Assembly (NCBI GenBank): GCA_015680685.1
Contig: MNCI01035176.1
Span: 12,024-74,023, forward strand
Reading direction: 5' to 3'
DNA: 62,000 bases
Origin: Gnetum montanum
Taxonomy: Eukaryota; Streptophyta; Gnetopsida; Gnetales; Gnetaceae
A model generated the notes under the pieces. The model made no database searches and had not been told where the DNA came from. It saw only the letters and a program-made list of their open reading frames with translations. The position numbers and the translations under genes are program-made. Positions 1 to 11,175 of the stretch are shown piece after piece; positions within the stretch are counted from its first letter, which is position 1; each line of letters begins with the position of its first letter.

Positions 1-175
1 CTCCTGCCAGTTACCAATCTCACCCTTTCAATCCCATTTACCACTGAACACGGTACGATGAGGTCTGGCCAGGTGGCAAGGGACAAGGCTTTTATCGAGT
101 TGCTTGCGGTGTTTTGTGCTTCTTTGTCGACACTTCTCGGGTCGATTCCTCCAAGCGTCAACAAAGAGGGGCTAA
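1..175 (+). mobile_element. 3' end of internal region and PPT of Tat-like element A
   Basis: Only the last part of the internal region is in the window. It ends in a polypurine tract at 158-175 (core ACAAAGAGGGG), directly followed by the TGAAACACC that starts the LTR. The same tract and junction occur in elements B, C and D, which makes the assignment firm. About 60 bases before the LTR lies GGTGTTT (108-114), the reverse complement of AAACACC inside the LTR start (178-184). No coding sequence is visible here. Confidence 0.8.
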
Positions 176-1369
176 TGAAACACCACAAAAATCTTTAAGT
201 GTTGTGCCAGCGATAAACGCCCAGCGTTCACGCCCAGCGTCTACGCCCAACGTCTACGCCTAGCGTTCACGCCCAGCGTCTACGCCCAGCACTCCAGCGT
301 ACACGCCCCGGTAAGGCAGAGGCACACGCTCGACGACAGGATTTCCAATGGCAACATGAAGATTACACCCAAGAGCAAGGATTGAAGCAAGTGGACATCC
401 TTCAGCGTATACGCCGGCATATACGCCCAATATTCACCAGCGTATACGCCGGCCTGTTGTATAATGTATACGCCTGGCGTATATCATGTTTCTAAATTGT
501 AATGCCCGGTCTATACGCCACGTGTCTCCCCATCCGCTTTTCCCGGTAACCCTACCCCTATAAATAGCCCAGTTTTCCACATTTACGGGGTCCGCGGAAA
601 TTTACCAGAGCCGACCCAGAGCAATTACGCTGCTGAAACCCTCTACTCTTACGCTTACGCTGGAAGCCCTGCATGCTACACGCTGCACGCTGAGCACAGT
701 CCGCGCTTCGCCTACCTTGTCCGCCAGCTGCATCCTTCCGTTCACCGGGGCTATACGTCCGCCTTGTGTCCCCACACAACTGCGTTAGACCGGTGCACAA
801 AACTTTAATTCCATAATCTATTGTTTACACTTGCAGCAAGTTTTTTTTACAGTTTTACGTTAATTTGGCCCGCGCTTCGTTTACGCCTGTTTACGTTCGC
901 GCTCCGCGCTCGGTTCGCGCCCGAAGACGATCACTGTTTACGCTCGCTGTGAGTTCTTTTTTTAGTTTTACGTCAATTTGGCCCACCCTTCGTTCACGCC
1001 CGCTCGCATTTTCGCTCCGTCTCCGTTTGTATATGCCCACTGTTCACGCCGTCTGCCTGCTTACGCCCTACATCCATTCACTGTTTACGCTGTCACGCCT
1101 GTACGCTCACGCTGTGTTCATTTCTGTTTACGCTGTTCACGCCCCATTCCGTTCACGCCCGTTATATTTACGCTGTGCACGCCTGATTCATTGCTTACGC
1201 CCTGTTTACGTATAACCCAGCGTATAATGCTTTGGCGACGCTCGGGGAATTCCTTGTTTGATCTGCATGTGGACCATCCAAGGCACTCTGCCTTCGTCCT
1301 TTCCAGCTTGCCCTCAAGCGGAGGCAGGGTCGACTGTGCTTGTCCGCATCTCTTTCGGTGTTCATTACA
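176..1369 (+). repeat. 3' LTR of Tat-like element A
   Basis: Starts TGAAACACCAC after the PPT and ends at TTCATTACA, the same ending as the LTRs of element C (CATTACA). Near the end, 1256-1320 aligns by eye with the U5 of C (TTTGATC, then CAAGGCACTC, then TTCGTC, TCCAGC). A TATA box (TATAAATA) is at 559-566. Unlike the rest of the window this LTR is rich in CpG and built from reiterated TACGCC/CACGCC words, with six 13-bp tandem units at 215-292. The two plus-strand open frames inside it (865-1215, 978-1427) are by-products of that repetition. Its length (about 1.19 kb) is shorter than the B, C and D LTRs because the TATA box lies only 383 bp from the start. The 5' LTR and target duplication are outside the window. 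Confidence 0.75.
215..292 (+). repeat. 13-bp tandem repeat, six units, in the U3 of LTR A
   Basis: Six consecutive 13-bp units of the form (T/C)(C/T)ACGCCCAGCGT with few mismatches. The same CGCC/GCGT words continue irregularly through about 1240. No unique spacers lie between units, so it is not a CRISPR array. Confidence 0.9.
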
Positions 1370-2098
1370 TTCCAGCCTTGCACCGACGATTTCGGTCGGC
1401 ACACTCATGTGTTGCAGGAGTCATTGAAGTCCCATCAAGCGTTTAAGAATCTTTGGTCCTTATTAGATCTACTGGGGGCACAATAAGCACATTGAATGAT
1501 TCCTTGATATGATCCATTATTACTTTTGCTGCACCTGCCACATCCTAATGCTATATTACCACAATTGTGGCACCTTCTCCTATCTTAAGCATCACTTTGA
1601 AGGATGTGGTGTTTTTAGAGATTTTCCTAGACCACTAGGATTATCCTTGTGATTGCAGTGAGATCTATCCAATTGTTAGGTCAGTTAAAATGGTAGGTTG
1701 TATGGCATCATTAATTATTATGAAAAGATTAGACTCATCTCTACTTCCCTAACTAACAACTTTAGCAATTTTCTGTAGATGGCTCATTGAGGGTTTGTAA
1801 TCTTATGATAGTGGTAGAGGAGCTTGTGTTTTAGGGTGCTATTCCCCCTCATGTTGTACTTCTATTTTTGGTTCTACTTTCTTTTTGGGTTCTTGTTCTT
1901 CACCAAGGTCTTTCCTTGGTGCTATAGTTTTGAACAACTTTGTGAAGAAATAATTTTGAGCCTTCCTAGGGACATTGTTTGTGTACCCCAGGATTTTAGC
2001 ACACTTGCATAGCTTTCTAATTAGGCAAGGGAATGGAATTAATGGCTTTCCTACCTTTTTCTCCTCAAACTACCTCTAAATTTCTGTCAAATAAAATT
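1370..2098. other. unassigned sequence between LTR A and a minus-strand reading frame
   Basis: No gene can be supported. On the minus strand the frame that is readable at 2099-2834 decays here into many stops. A short cysteine/histidine cluster readable on the minus strand near 1530-1590 is too degraded to call a zinc finger. The sequence is AT-rich and CpG-poor, unlike the adjoining LTR A, so a boundary between elements near 1370-1450 is likely. Confidence 0.4.
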
Positions 2099-2834
2099 AA
2101 GGAAGGTTGGCCATGTATTTTTCCATTAAGATAGCACTTCCTCTAGTTGCATATGTTAATATCCTATTAAGTCCTTTGGTCGAAAAGAGATGATATGTGC
2201 CAATCTTGAAGTATGTCTTTTCTTCTAGAGTTAATTCATTATATATTTTGTCCTCCTTGCCATATGCCCATTTCAACCACAACTTCCTAGTGTTAGGGTT
2301 AGACCTAGTGAATAGATGGAATACCTTAACCCCTTCATTTGGCAAATTAAGAGCTATGACAATTACCTTGATTAAGAATGAGGCATTGACTCCACAAATT
2401 TTGATGGTGGTGCCTTCATCTTTGTTGTGCTAGAATTGGTGGGTCTCACTAAGGTCCCAATCACCACTATCTGAGACAATAGGTTACCATAGTGATGCTT
2501 AGAGTTGTGTTTGAATGGCTTCTAAGGAAAATTCCATGAATGAACTAAAGTTCATCTCCATGATGATTGCAGTCAATGTAGACTTTTCTTGGATGGTCGT
2601 AAGGCATTCATGGAGCAACGTGAGATATTTTCCCTACATTGGAGCTGGTGGTTCTACGGCCTCTCCTTGGATCGACTATCCAATAATAGGAGCCTCTTGA
2701 TGGATGCTAAAAGATTGGGCTTCCTATTCTTCATGCTCTACCAGCTCACCCTACTATCCCCTACCACCTCTTGGGTGTTTGGATGCTCTCTGCAAAGGCA
2801 ATTCCTGCGCTCCTCTTTTTGGGACCATCTATAA
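2099..2834 (-). pseudogene. broken minus-strand reading frame of unknown function
   Basis: From an ATG at 2834 one frame stays readable to 2099, interrupted by about nine stops, mostly TAG. The last 82 codons (2345-2099) are open. The N-terminus is basic (begins MVPKRGAQ), followed by a Q/E-rich stretch and then a more globular part with a readable LNLPNEGVKVF and LWLKWAYGKED. I cannot name the family. It could be an accessory reading frame of a retroelement, because it lies among minus-strand Athila-like remains and its start resembles, weakly, that of the antisense gene of element C (MTPKIKG). Confidence 0.35.
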
Positions 2835-4990
2835 TCAAGTAAAGATTAAGTGTTAATAAGGTGTTGATATTTATCATTAATGGATGTATACCATACTCCT
2901 AACCTTAATTTCATTAAGTTCTTTAATTTATATGATTGTAGAGTTAGAAAAATTTTCAGGAAAAATCCTTAAAAAGTGTTTATCTTTTTTTATGACCCTT
3001 CACAATTGGTTTCATTTTCCTTATGTATGGCTTATTATAATGGTTATGGTCCCTTGGGTGAAAAAATTAAGGTTGCTAGCATTACCATGAATGATTTTTC
3101 AATATAACACTACCTTATAATATCCTTTGAGTGATAGAAAAATTTGGAAAAATGATGCAAGTTTCTCGTACAAGCACCCCCCACAACTAACTTGAACACT
3201 CTAGGTTTAGATAGGTTCAAATAGTACGAAAAATAGAGTAGTATAGAGCCAAATATTGTAACTTGGAGTTGGTTGTGTAGAGCTCTAGGTCGCAAGAGAA
3301 AATTTGAAAAAATCTCCTAGTTGCAAATGATGAGAATGAATTTTGGGCACTATGAGGGTCATATATATAGGTTTTGTGTGATCCAATATTGGGTATCCAA
3401 TGTTGCATTCCACCTGATATTAGGTACTTAATATTGGGATCAAGGTCAATGAAGACCTCGGGTTGGTTGGAAGGTTTTAACTTAGGTCCATAGTTCTGGG
3501 GTAAGTAGGAAATCATATGAAGGCATAAAAAGTGTGAGAAGGTGGAGTCATTGATGTGTAAAGCTTTGGAAGAAGCAATAAAAAGGGCATTGAAATCAAG
3601 GTTGTAGATGGATAAAGTTATATGAGAAGGGAAACTATGAGATTTAACAATGGAGCACTTAAAAGGTTAAAAATGATGTAGTTATGTCAAACAAGTACAA
3701 AGTCACAAAAATTACACAAGTGGATCCTTCCCAAAGAAAGCTCCAGCCCATGATGCCCTTATGTAACCACACCTAAAAATGTCCATAGGTACTAAAAGGG
3801 TTGAATGTAATGCATAGTTATGCAACAAAACACACATGTTAAAACCACCAATTTGAGATAATAACTCTATGTTACAAAAAACCATAAGTTAAGATCAAAA
3901 AAATAGAGAGATGACATGGACTATAGAAAGGATTGCAGAAATTGGAACATGAGGTGCCTTACCATGGGCACAATGAATCCTTATGTGTTATTAATGGTTA
4001 AATAATCATGAGTCCTTATTTTCAAGATTCAAACCAAGTCCAAACCACATTTCAATGACATCGCATCATTTCATCACATCACCTAACAACCATAAGAATA
4101 TCATAGTTGTAAGGAGTAACATCACTTGGTGTTTTGTCTAAGGGAGAAGCTTATTTATGGCACACATGTTTTTTTTTTGGAAGTTCTGCGAAGCCACCAA
4201 CCTTGAGGCATGGTTACATGTCTTTCTAGTAGGACCCATAGGATTTATTTAATGCCTTTTTATGGTACTCTTACTCCAATTTTTCATTAGATCTACAAGC
4301 ATATAATTACAACCTAAGCAACATGATAGAACATATAGAAGTGGCCAAAGAGAATTCAAAAATCCCCTTGATGTTACACCCCTTACATTTTTCCTTGGTT
4401 TTTCACTCTTCTACCTGGACATAATGATTATGGATTTATTTTATCTTAGATGATGAAAAAGAATATCATTATGACTAGAGTAAGAACCTCTTACTAATGG
4501 AATGAGTGGATGGATGATGTGGTCTCATTGTTTGAATAATCAATCCCTTATGACTCAACAACATAGAGAAAACCTTATCTCAATGGGCAACATAATTGTT
4601 TTATTCACAAGCAAGATTACTAACAAAGAAGATGAAAACAACAAATAGAAAAATTTGAAAAGAATAAGAAAAATTGTAAAACAAAAAGATGGAAAACACT
4701 TATGAATCCTAAAGATTAGAATGGGGGTGTTCCCCATGACTAAACATTTGTCCATGACAAGGATTAATAAGTGGATAGATAGGATCCATGCATGTATAAA
4801 ACATTGGTAACCTTTCATTTCCTAGCCACTGGGTGTCTTTTGATGTTGTGGTGGCTAGGTAGATAAATTGTTGGTCACACACTTGATTGTTAAATGTATG
4901 GTAAGTTAGGATATGAGGTGTGTTAACATGATAGATGTCTAGCCCATGATTGCATCCTTAATCATGATATGGTATGTATGGATTTTTTGG
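2835..4990 (-). repeat. LTR-like and 3' non-coding remains of an Athila-like element
   Basis: No coding sequence is supported. At 3359-3373 the minus strand reads CCTATATATATGACC, a TATA-like box. Just upstream of it (3385-3445) are several ATATTGGGTATCC-like words, which also occur upstream of the TATA box of the neighbouring LTR (8130-8190). This suggests a further, diverged LTR around 2850-3800, but I cannot place its ends and see no primer binding site. The stretch 3800-4990 is AT-rich and I see no feature in it. Confidence 0.3.
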
Positions 4991-4999
4991 TCTTTCCAC

Positions 5000-7314
5000 A
5001 CTTGTAGATTCATTGCTTGGCTTTGGAATTAGAGTAATGATGGATGATGACCCCTATGTATGATTAGAGGATGGTGATGGTGAAAAGGAAGACATTGCAT
5101 CAAATTGGCATTGTGCTAGTTCGAATGATGTGGTAGATTCATGAGTCTTTTGCTTCATCTTATGACATTTCATAAAGAAGGAACATTTCTAATGTGGTGG
5201 TTGAGATATACCAGGTTCAACATGTGTATGCAAATTTACAACACAAGTGACATTTTTTTGTGGATAGTATGGTGCAAAACCTTCCTGTCTCCTTGGTGGT
5301 GGTGTGTAATGAGGTAGAGTATGAGAATATCAAGGGTAGGATAGATGGTAAGAGGCACGAGGTGGTGATCCCTCTAGGGATGTCATGAGTTTATGATACT
5401 CAAGAGAGTGATAGTAGTGACTTGAAGTAGAGGACATAGAATTAGTTAAAGAAATAGGATGTTGAACATAATATCCATGCAGTTTCAAAAAATAGGAAGG
5501 ATATGGCTAATTTTGTGGTGGCCTCCCTCAAAAATATGGTTGTTGTCACCATGGTTAATGATAGTGTTGAGGTTGTTAATAAGTCCTTCTAGGATGGTAC
5601 AATTGGTTGGGGTTGTCTATAATTACCTTGTGGAAGAGAAAATCTCTTGAACATGTGCTTCTGTACAAACTTTGGATTTAAGACACCTATCTAATACTCC
5701 TGTAGATGCAACAAGACTGGGTAATGGCCCTTTTTATGGTCATATATGTAGATGTCACATTCATTATCTTCATCTGCAATTGTGTTTGTAGCCTCACTTT
5801 CTTCAACCATTTTTCTTATTTGTTGAAAAGTGTTCCTAGTTGTTTCTAGTTCTGTATCCTTTGTTTATTATGATAATCTAGATTGTTTTGCATGATCCTC
5901 TCTTCGACCGTCTCAATGAGAGTTGTAATGTTTTCGTATATTCATTTTGACATCCTATTCAACTTTACTTCAAGCTCATCAATAGACTTCTATATCAGCA
6001 AGGTTTGTTGTGAGATCACCTTATCGATAGCAGTTTCTTTTTCCTTACCATAGATATGGACCTCCATTTGTTGAAGAGTTGGATCCCATTGATATTTCAT
6101 AAAAATTCTCCCATTTACATATCTCTCCTTCTTTTTTTGCCACATGCTCAATTATATCTTGGATATGATGGGCTTGTAACTTGTATAATTGACCTAGGGC
6201 ATACATCCCAAGAATCTCCTTCATTTCATTATGAAGCCCATCTATGATGTGGAAGAGTTGCCTTTCCTCAAAGAAACCATGGCTTGGGCATTTATTCAAT
6301 AGGAGATAATATCTATCCAAGGCCATGTCCAAGGATTCATGTTGTTCTTTCTTCCATTCTTGAATCTGTCTCCTCAAGTTGGACACCCTCACACAGGTCT
6401 AGTATTTCTCATTGAAGAGTTCCAACATTGTGAACCATCGTTAGATTGAATTTGGTTTTAATGATCTATACCACACTTCAGCTCTATCAATTAGTGTCCT
6501 AGGAAAGAGCTTAATATTTTTCCACTCACTTTCAATGTTGTAGAAAGTATAGGAATCATGGAAGGCTTGTAAATGATGTTACAGATCTGAATTATAGCCT
6601 CTTGCATATTTAGGAATATTATTCATATCAATCCTAGGTAGGCAACTATCTTTGCATTGCCTATGAGATATCTTAACTACATCTATGATCTACATTAGGC
6701 TCTTAGTGGCCAACAAGGGTTCATCATCATTAGACAGGTTGTGACAAAAATTTCCATTCGATTAATTGTGAAGAATTTTTTTATGTTCATGTTGATGACT
6801 ATGAGTGTTCTTTCAGGTTCAATTTTTATTCTATTCTAACCCTTTAGTGGAGCTTTATGTTCATACCTATATTCATCATCGTTAGAACTAGACATTAAAA
6901 GAAAAAAGGAAGATGAAGAATTGGAAGGATTGCCATGACTTCTATGGTGTTCCTCAAGGTCCCTTAATTTATTGTTTCTTAGTTTTGAGGAGGTCTTAGG
7001 CCTTGAGGCCTTTCATAGCTTAGTCATCTCTTCCAAGATTTCTTGCCTTAGGTGAATGTAGTCTTTGAGTGTCATCAAGGTGGTCATGAACATAAGAAAT
7101 CCTTGCATAAGGTTGATCACGCCAATTTTCCTCACTATATATCTCATTAGTTCTCCAATGAATGTTTTCATTATATAGTGCATTATCACTTCCTTGTAGA
7201 AGAGACATTGTTGTTGGCTTATGATGTATGTGATGTAATATTTTTTGAAGGATATATCATTAATACCTTTACAGTGATCGTGTATGATATAATTAATCTA
7301 GATAACTAGTACCA
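5000..7314 (-). pseudogene. gag: Athila-like gag of a second internal region, degraded
   Basis: Reads leftward from a primer binding site at 7315-7332. The Retrotrans_gag domain is recognisable at about 6560-6045: LFPRTLIDRAEVWYRSL, then a 115-codon open stretch (6392-6045) with NLRRQIQEW, ESLDMALDRYYLLLNKCP, HGFFEERQLFHIIDGL and HIQDIIEHVAK, the usual order of an Athila-type capsid. Further on (about 5760-5700) comes CDIYIYDHKKGHYP, possibly what is left of a zinc-binding part; the same segment recurs in the other Athila-like gag (about 50480). Several stops and frameshifts break it. No protease or RT follows before about 5000, so the internal region was deleted or cut. Confidence 0.65.
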
Positions 7315-7332
7315 TCCTTAGCAATGGCACCA
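7315..7332 (-). other. primer binding site, Athila type
   Basis: The minus strand reads TGGTGCCATTGCTAAGGA, one base from the LTR end. It differs from the usual Athila primer binding site (TGGCGCCGTTGCCGGGGA, tRNA-Asp type) only at transitions, which fits decay by deamination. Confidence 0.7.
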
Positions 7333-7333
7333 A

Positions 7334-8480
7334 TGATGAGCAATGAGGTACCCCTACATCCTACCATACAAATCATAAGCGTTCATGCACGATCCGGTTG
7401 AATTATGTGGATGAAAGCAGTTGTGCATCTAAATTGTTATGCTTTGATCATAGTTTGCTATCTTCCCACTTAGACTAGTGGTACCTTTGTCATGTATGGT
7501 TTAGTCCAAAGTGAGGCATATGATGTTGTCTAATTCTATGCTACTCCTAATGAAGATAAAGAGATAAATTAACTAAGCTAATGAACATTGGAAAATAAGG
7601 TCTAAACTAGCCTATGTGTGATTTTTCCCTATCCGCAATCATCTATACATGCCTTGGACTTCATATAACTACTATTGTAATTGCCAAGCATATGTCACTG
7701 GGTGTGCCAAATGATACACTACTAGATTACCAAGTACTTACACTTAAGCACTTGTGATTAAGTCATACTCATTCTACTTAATAATAAGAATAGTAAATAG
7801 CAATAAATAAAAATATTTAACTAAAGAAAATAGTAAATAATTAAATAATTAAATAATTAAAGAAATAATAAATCTAATTGAATGCAGAAATGATGGAAGT
7901 AATCTCAATCTTTATTTCCAATCATGTAATGTATCCAAGTACATCACACTCAAACAAAGTTATCATACGATTACAAACATTACATTGCAGGCATGCACTA
8001 AGAATAACAGAGCTTGAATTTAGAAATCTAAGAAAAAATATCAAAAACTAAGAAAAACTATGTCCCAACGCTCAACCCAAGTGTTGTATTTATAGGCTAT
8101 CATAGAAGAGATGATATGAAATATCTAACATCATTTCCTGGGACCTGATATTGTGTATTCGATATTGGTGCCTCAATATTGGGTATCTAATATCAAGGCT
8201 AACACAATCATGACTCATCAAATAGGAACCACACCATGCAAAGACTTTGTTTAACTTTTTGTTATTGGTTGACATGGAATGGTAAGAAGTCTTTGAAAAC
8301 ACTCAAGCACCCAAGCAAGTAGAAGAGTACAGAGAGTATTAAGTTCCCTTGAAGTCACACCCTATGCAAACCTTTGAATCCTTTCTAATTTTGAAAACTA
8401 CTATGGTCACAAATTTATTAAAATTTTATTTAATGAAAGGAACCTCAAATTTCCAAAACAAGGAAAACCATAGAGTTTGT
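7334..8480 (-). repeat. Athila-like LTR shared by two internal regions
   Basis: The minus-strand 3' end (CTCATCA at 7340-7334) abuts the primer binding site. The stretch 7336-7420 aligns clearly with 52345-52430 of the other Athila-like LTR, including the words CCATACAAATCA / CCATACGAATCA. A TATA box (CCTATAAATAC on the minus strand) lies near 8085-8097. The right boundary is approximate. On its right the sequence continues into an integrase C-terminus (9051-8870), on its left into gag, so it is both the 3' LTR of one internal region and the 5' LTR of another. Confidence 0.6.
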
Positions 8481-8869
8481 AGATGGGGAGGTGTTGTGGA
8501 CTCACTACTTGTTTCATGAAAAAGAAACCATGACTTAGCCATCAGTACAAAAATTCAAACATGGAAACTAGACATTAGCAAAAAAAAAAAAAACATTAAG
8601 TACAAACCACCATTAATAGCAACTACAACACCACTGTGTCTTGTTGGCATAAAGAATGTTTATTAGAAAAATTTGAAAATCACACTCAAACAAAGTAAAA
8701 TATATAAGTGTAAAATTTTCAAAAAAGATTCAAATGTTCTAATGATGGTGTAAAATAAAAAATGGTGTAAAATGAGAAGAAGTTTTAAAAATCAAAAAGA
8801 TGTAAAATAAATAACTTGAAAAAAATAAAAATGTGTAAAAAAAATAGAAAAACTAAGGAGCCATGTATA

Positions 8870-9051
8870 TGATTATCATGGGTGGCCATCTCCTCCATAA
8901 CTATGTTGGAAGGAGGAGATCTGAAAAATTGAGCACGGTTGTCCATCCATTAAGGTATTTGTTGCACTAGCTTACTTGGGCTCATGGAAATGATTTATTT
9001 GTTGGATGTTAACCAATTTCTTTTTTTTTTGGGCTTTTAGATTTATATATG
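8870..9051 (-). pseudogene. pol: distal end of the Athila-like integrase, separated by insertion of element B
   Basis: This is the continuation of the integrase that breaks off at 46239. Across the junction the minus strand reads WEGPYIIV, one stop, IFPFEAM and then IIYKSK: the conserved GPY/F module of the integrase C-terminus followed by its tail. The 5-bp ATCAT at 9052-9056 and 46234-46238 is the target duplication. The stretch 8480-8870 to the left is A-rich and non-coding. Confidence 0.6.
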
Positions 9052-9056
9052 ATCAT
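9052..9056. other. target site duplication of element B, left copy (ATCAT)
   Basis: ATCAT immediately before the TG of the 5' LTR; an identical ATCAT follows the 3' LTR at 46234-46238. Confidence 0.85.
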
Positions 9057-10754
9057 TGAAACACCACCAAATTCAAGCAACAACATTAGAATGGAAAATT
9101 TGTCTAAGTGTCGAGACGAGATAAATTTTTTCTAACTGTTTGGCCCATGATCCCATTGCTAGGGCTATGCTTTAGAGCGTAAGTAGCATAGCATGAAACA
9201 CAGAACCAAGTCTGAAAAATCTTCTAAGTGCCAAATAACAATTGTAGAAATGTTTTCTAACTGTTTTTCTACACTCACATCCCTCTTACTATACTCTCCA
9301 GCATAGCAAGTGTAGCAGCACTCCAGTGGCTAGTTGTCCTAAGTGTCAAGCTAGAAATTGTCAAGCTAGCTTAGCATGGAAGAAGCATTTAGTAGATTTT
9401 CTAACTCCTAAAGCTACACCACCTACTATGATCCCAAGTGTAGCTAACGTAGCAAGAATAAGGACTACAAATTTTGCCAAATTTTTCTAAGTGTTTGTGC
9501 TATGCTCTATCACATCTTGCTATGCTCTCTAGCATAGCAAGCATAGTAGGATAGGGCTTCAATTTTTGTAAGAATTTCCTAATCATTGTGCTATGCTCCA
9601 GAGCATAGCTAGTGTAGCAATAAGAAACTACCTTCAAAAGCTTCTAGAGCTTAGCACAAGCCGTCATTCTAGCTCTAGCACTTCTCTGGAAAGTAGGATA
9701 AAAAACCTACACTTTTCTTGTAGCCCCTCCATGTCCCAAATTGTACTTACACTTGGTTCCACTCAAAAGAGGGAAGAACATAGTCCCTGAGTGTAGCCTC
9801 CAAATTGCACTATTTTGCACTATTTGTAGGTACATTGCGATCTTGGCACATGCAGTCTTAGCAGCATAGCCATAGTTTAGTAGTCTCTTGAGGTCTAGTG
9901 GAGCATACTAGAGCATAGCACTAGTTTCTCTAGTGGGAGCATAGCGAAGGTTAGCGTAGCCCCACCTACCCCTTGGCCACATGGCACTTGATCCTCACTT
10001 CACACTAACCCTAAGCTTATAAATATTCCTGCATTCCACACTCTAGAGGTTGCCAATCCATTCTAGCAATGGGAATTTGAAGCATTTGGCTAGAAAAAAT
10101 CCAAGTAGGATTTAGCATCTTAGATCATCATTTAGCACCCAAAGCACCTTGAGCACCTCATACACTAGAGTGTATCAGCCCCTTGGCAACACCTTTGCAT
10201 CACAATCAGCATTGTAGTGCACTACAAGCCCACAGGACACCATGGCAGTCAACCCAATAGGCATGGACCTTGCAGTAGATGTTAGTATTCATCCTAAGAC
10301 ATCCCAGAGACTCTTGTTATGTTGCTACTACACCTATCTGTACATCACATACCTCCACAAAGCTCAGTTGTAATTGCTACGCTCCTTATCCAGGGTGGTA
10401 CCATTCTTTCTCTCTCTCAAATTCTATTGTATTTTGGACATTTCCTTCCTTACATCTCAGGAATTTTCTTTGAAATTTGATACAACATCCATATTTTCAC
10501 TATTCTACACATTTTTTGCACACTTGCACCATCATTCTTGTGTCAGGAAACCTTGCTAAGCTCAATCCTAGTCAACCTCAGTACTATTGAGAACACTATT
10601 GATGCTTACATTTTTAGATAACCATTCCACCCCATAGTTGTGCCTACTACCACAGTTGTAGCCAGTAAAGTCCCTATTTGATTAACAAGATTGTTGAGGC
10701 TATGCATCCATGAACCTCCCAACGTTCTAGCTATTGATGTTTTTAGTTGCCACA
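9057..10754 (+). repeat. 5' LTR of element B
   Basis: Begins TGAAACACCACC and ends GTTGCCACA; aligned with the 3' LTR at 44510-46233. TATAAATA is at 10018-10025. The U3 part repeats the words TTTTTCTAAGTGT and the near-palindrome GCTATGCTCYAGAGCATAGC (for example around 9588-9607). Confidence 0.9.
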
Positions 10755-11175
10755 ATTTTTGTATGCCATAAGGAGGATGCTCCATTTCCTTCTATGTTTA
10801 GTGGTAGTCCCACGTGCTCTCTGCATCTCCATTACTAGCTTTGAACTAGCATAGATGTGACATCCCTATGGTTGTCTACAATTCATTTGGTGTAGATTGG
10901 TCCCAGTTGTTGATTCCCTTGGAACCTCGTAGAATAGAAGTCAAAATGTATCTCTTGCACATAGACCCCAAACTCTGTGTGCTAAGAAGAGCGTAGCTTG
11001 CCCTCAGCATAAGAGACTAGCAAGCTATACTGTAGCATCATAGTTAAACATTTTTCTAGTAGCACTCTTATACTTGGTTATCATTTTGACATTTCTATAC
11101 TTAGCCATATTTAGCAATCATTATACTTAGCTACTATTTTTCCAACGTTACACCTTTGCATTTTATCATAGTAGC
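10755..11175 (+). other. leader of element B with degraded primer binding site
   Basis: Directly after the LTR, 10755-10780 aligns with the primer-binding region of element C (TTTTTGTATGCCATAAGGAGG versus TTTTCTGGTGCTAGAAGGAGG). The rest is untranslated leader with no clear reading frame. Confidence 0.55.

Noticed and set aside
215-300. Regular short repeats resembling a CRISPR array
   Set aside because: Units are contiguous 13-mers without unique spacers, within a plant retrotransposon LTR.
865-1427. Two overlapping plus-strand open frames (116 and 149 codons)
   Set aside because: They lie in the CpG-rich repeated part of LTR A; the translations are repeat products (SFTPVY/RSRPL) in several frames.
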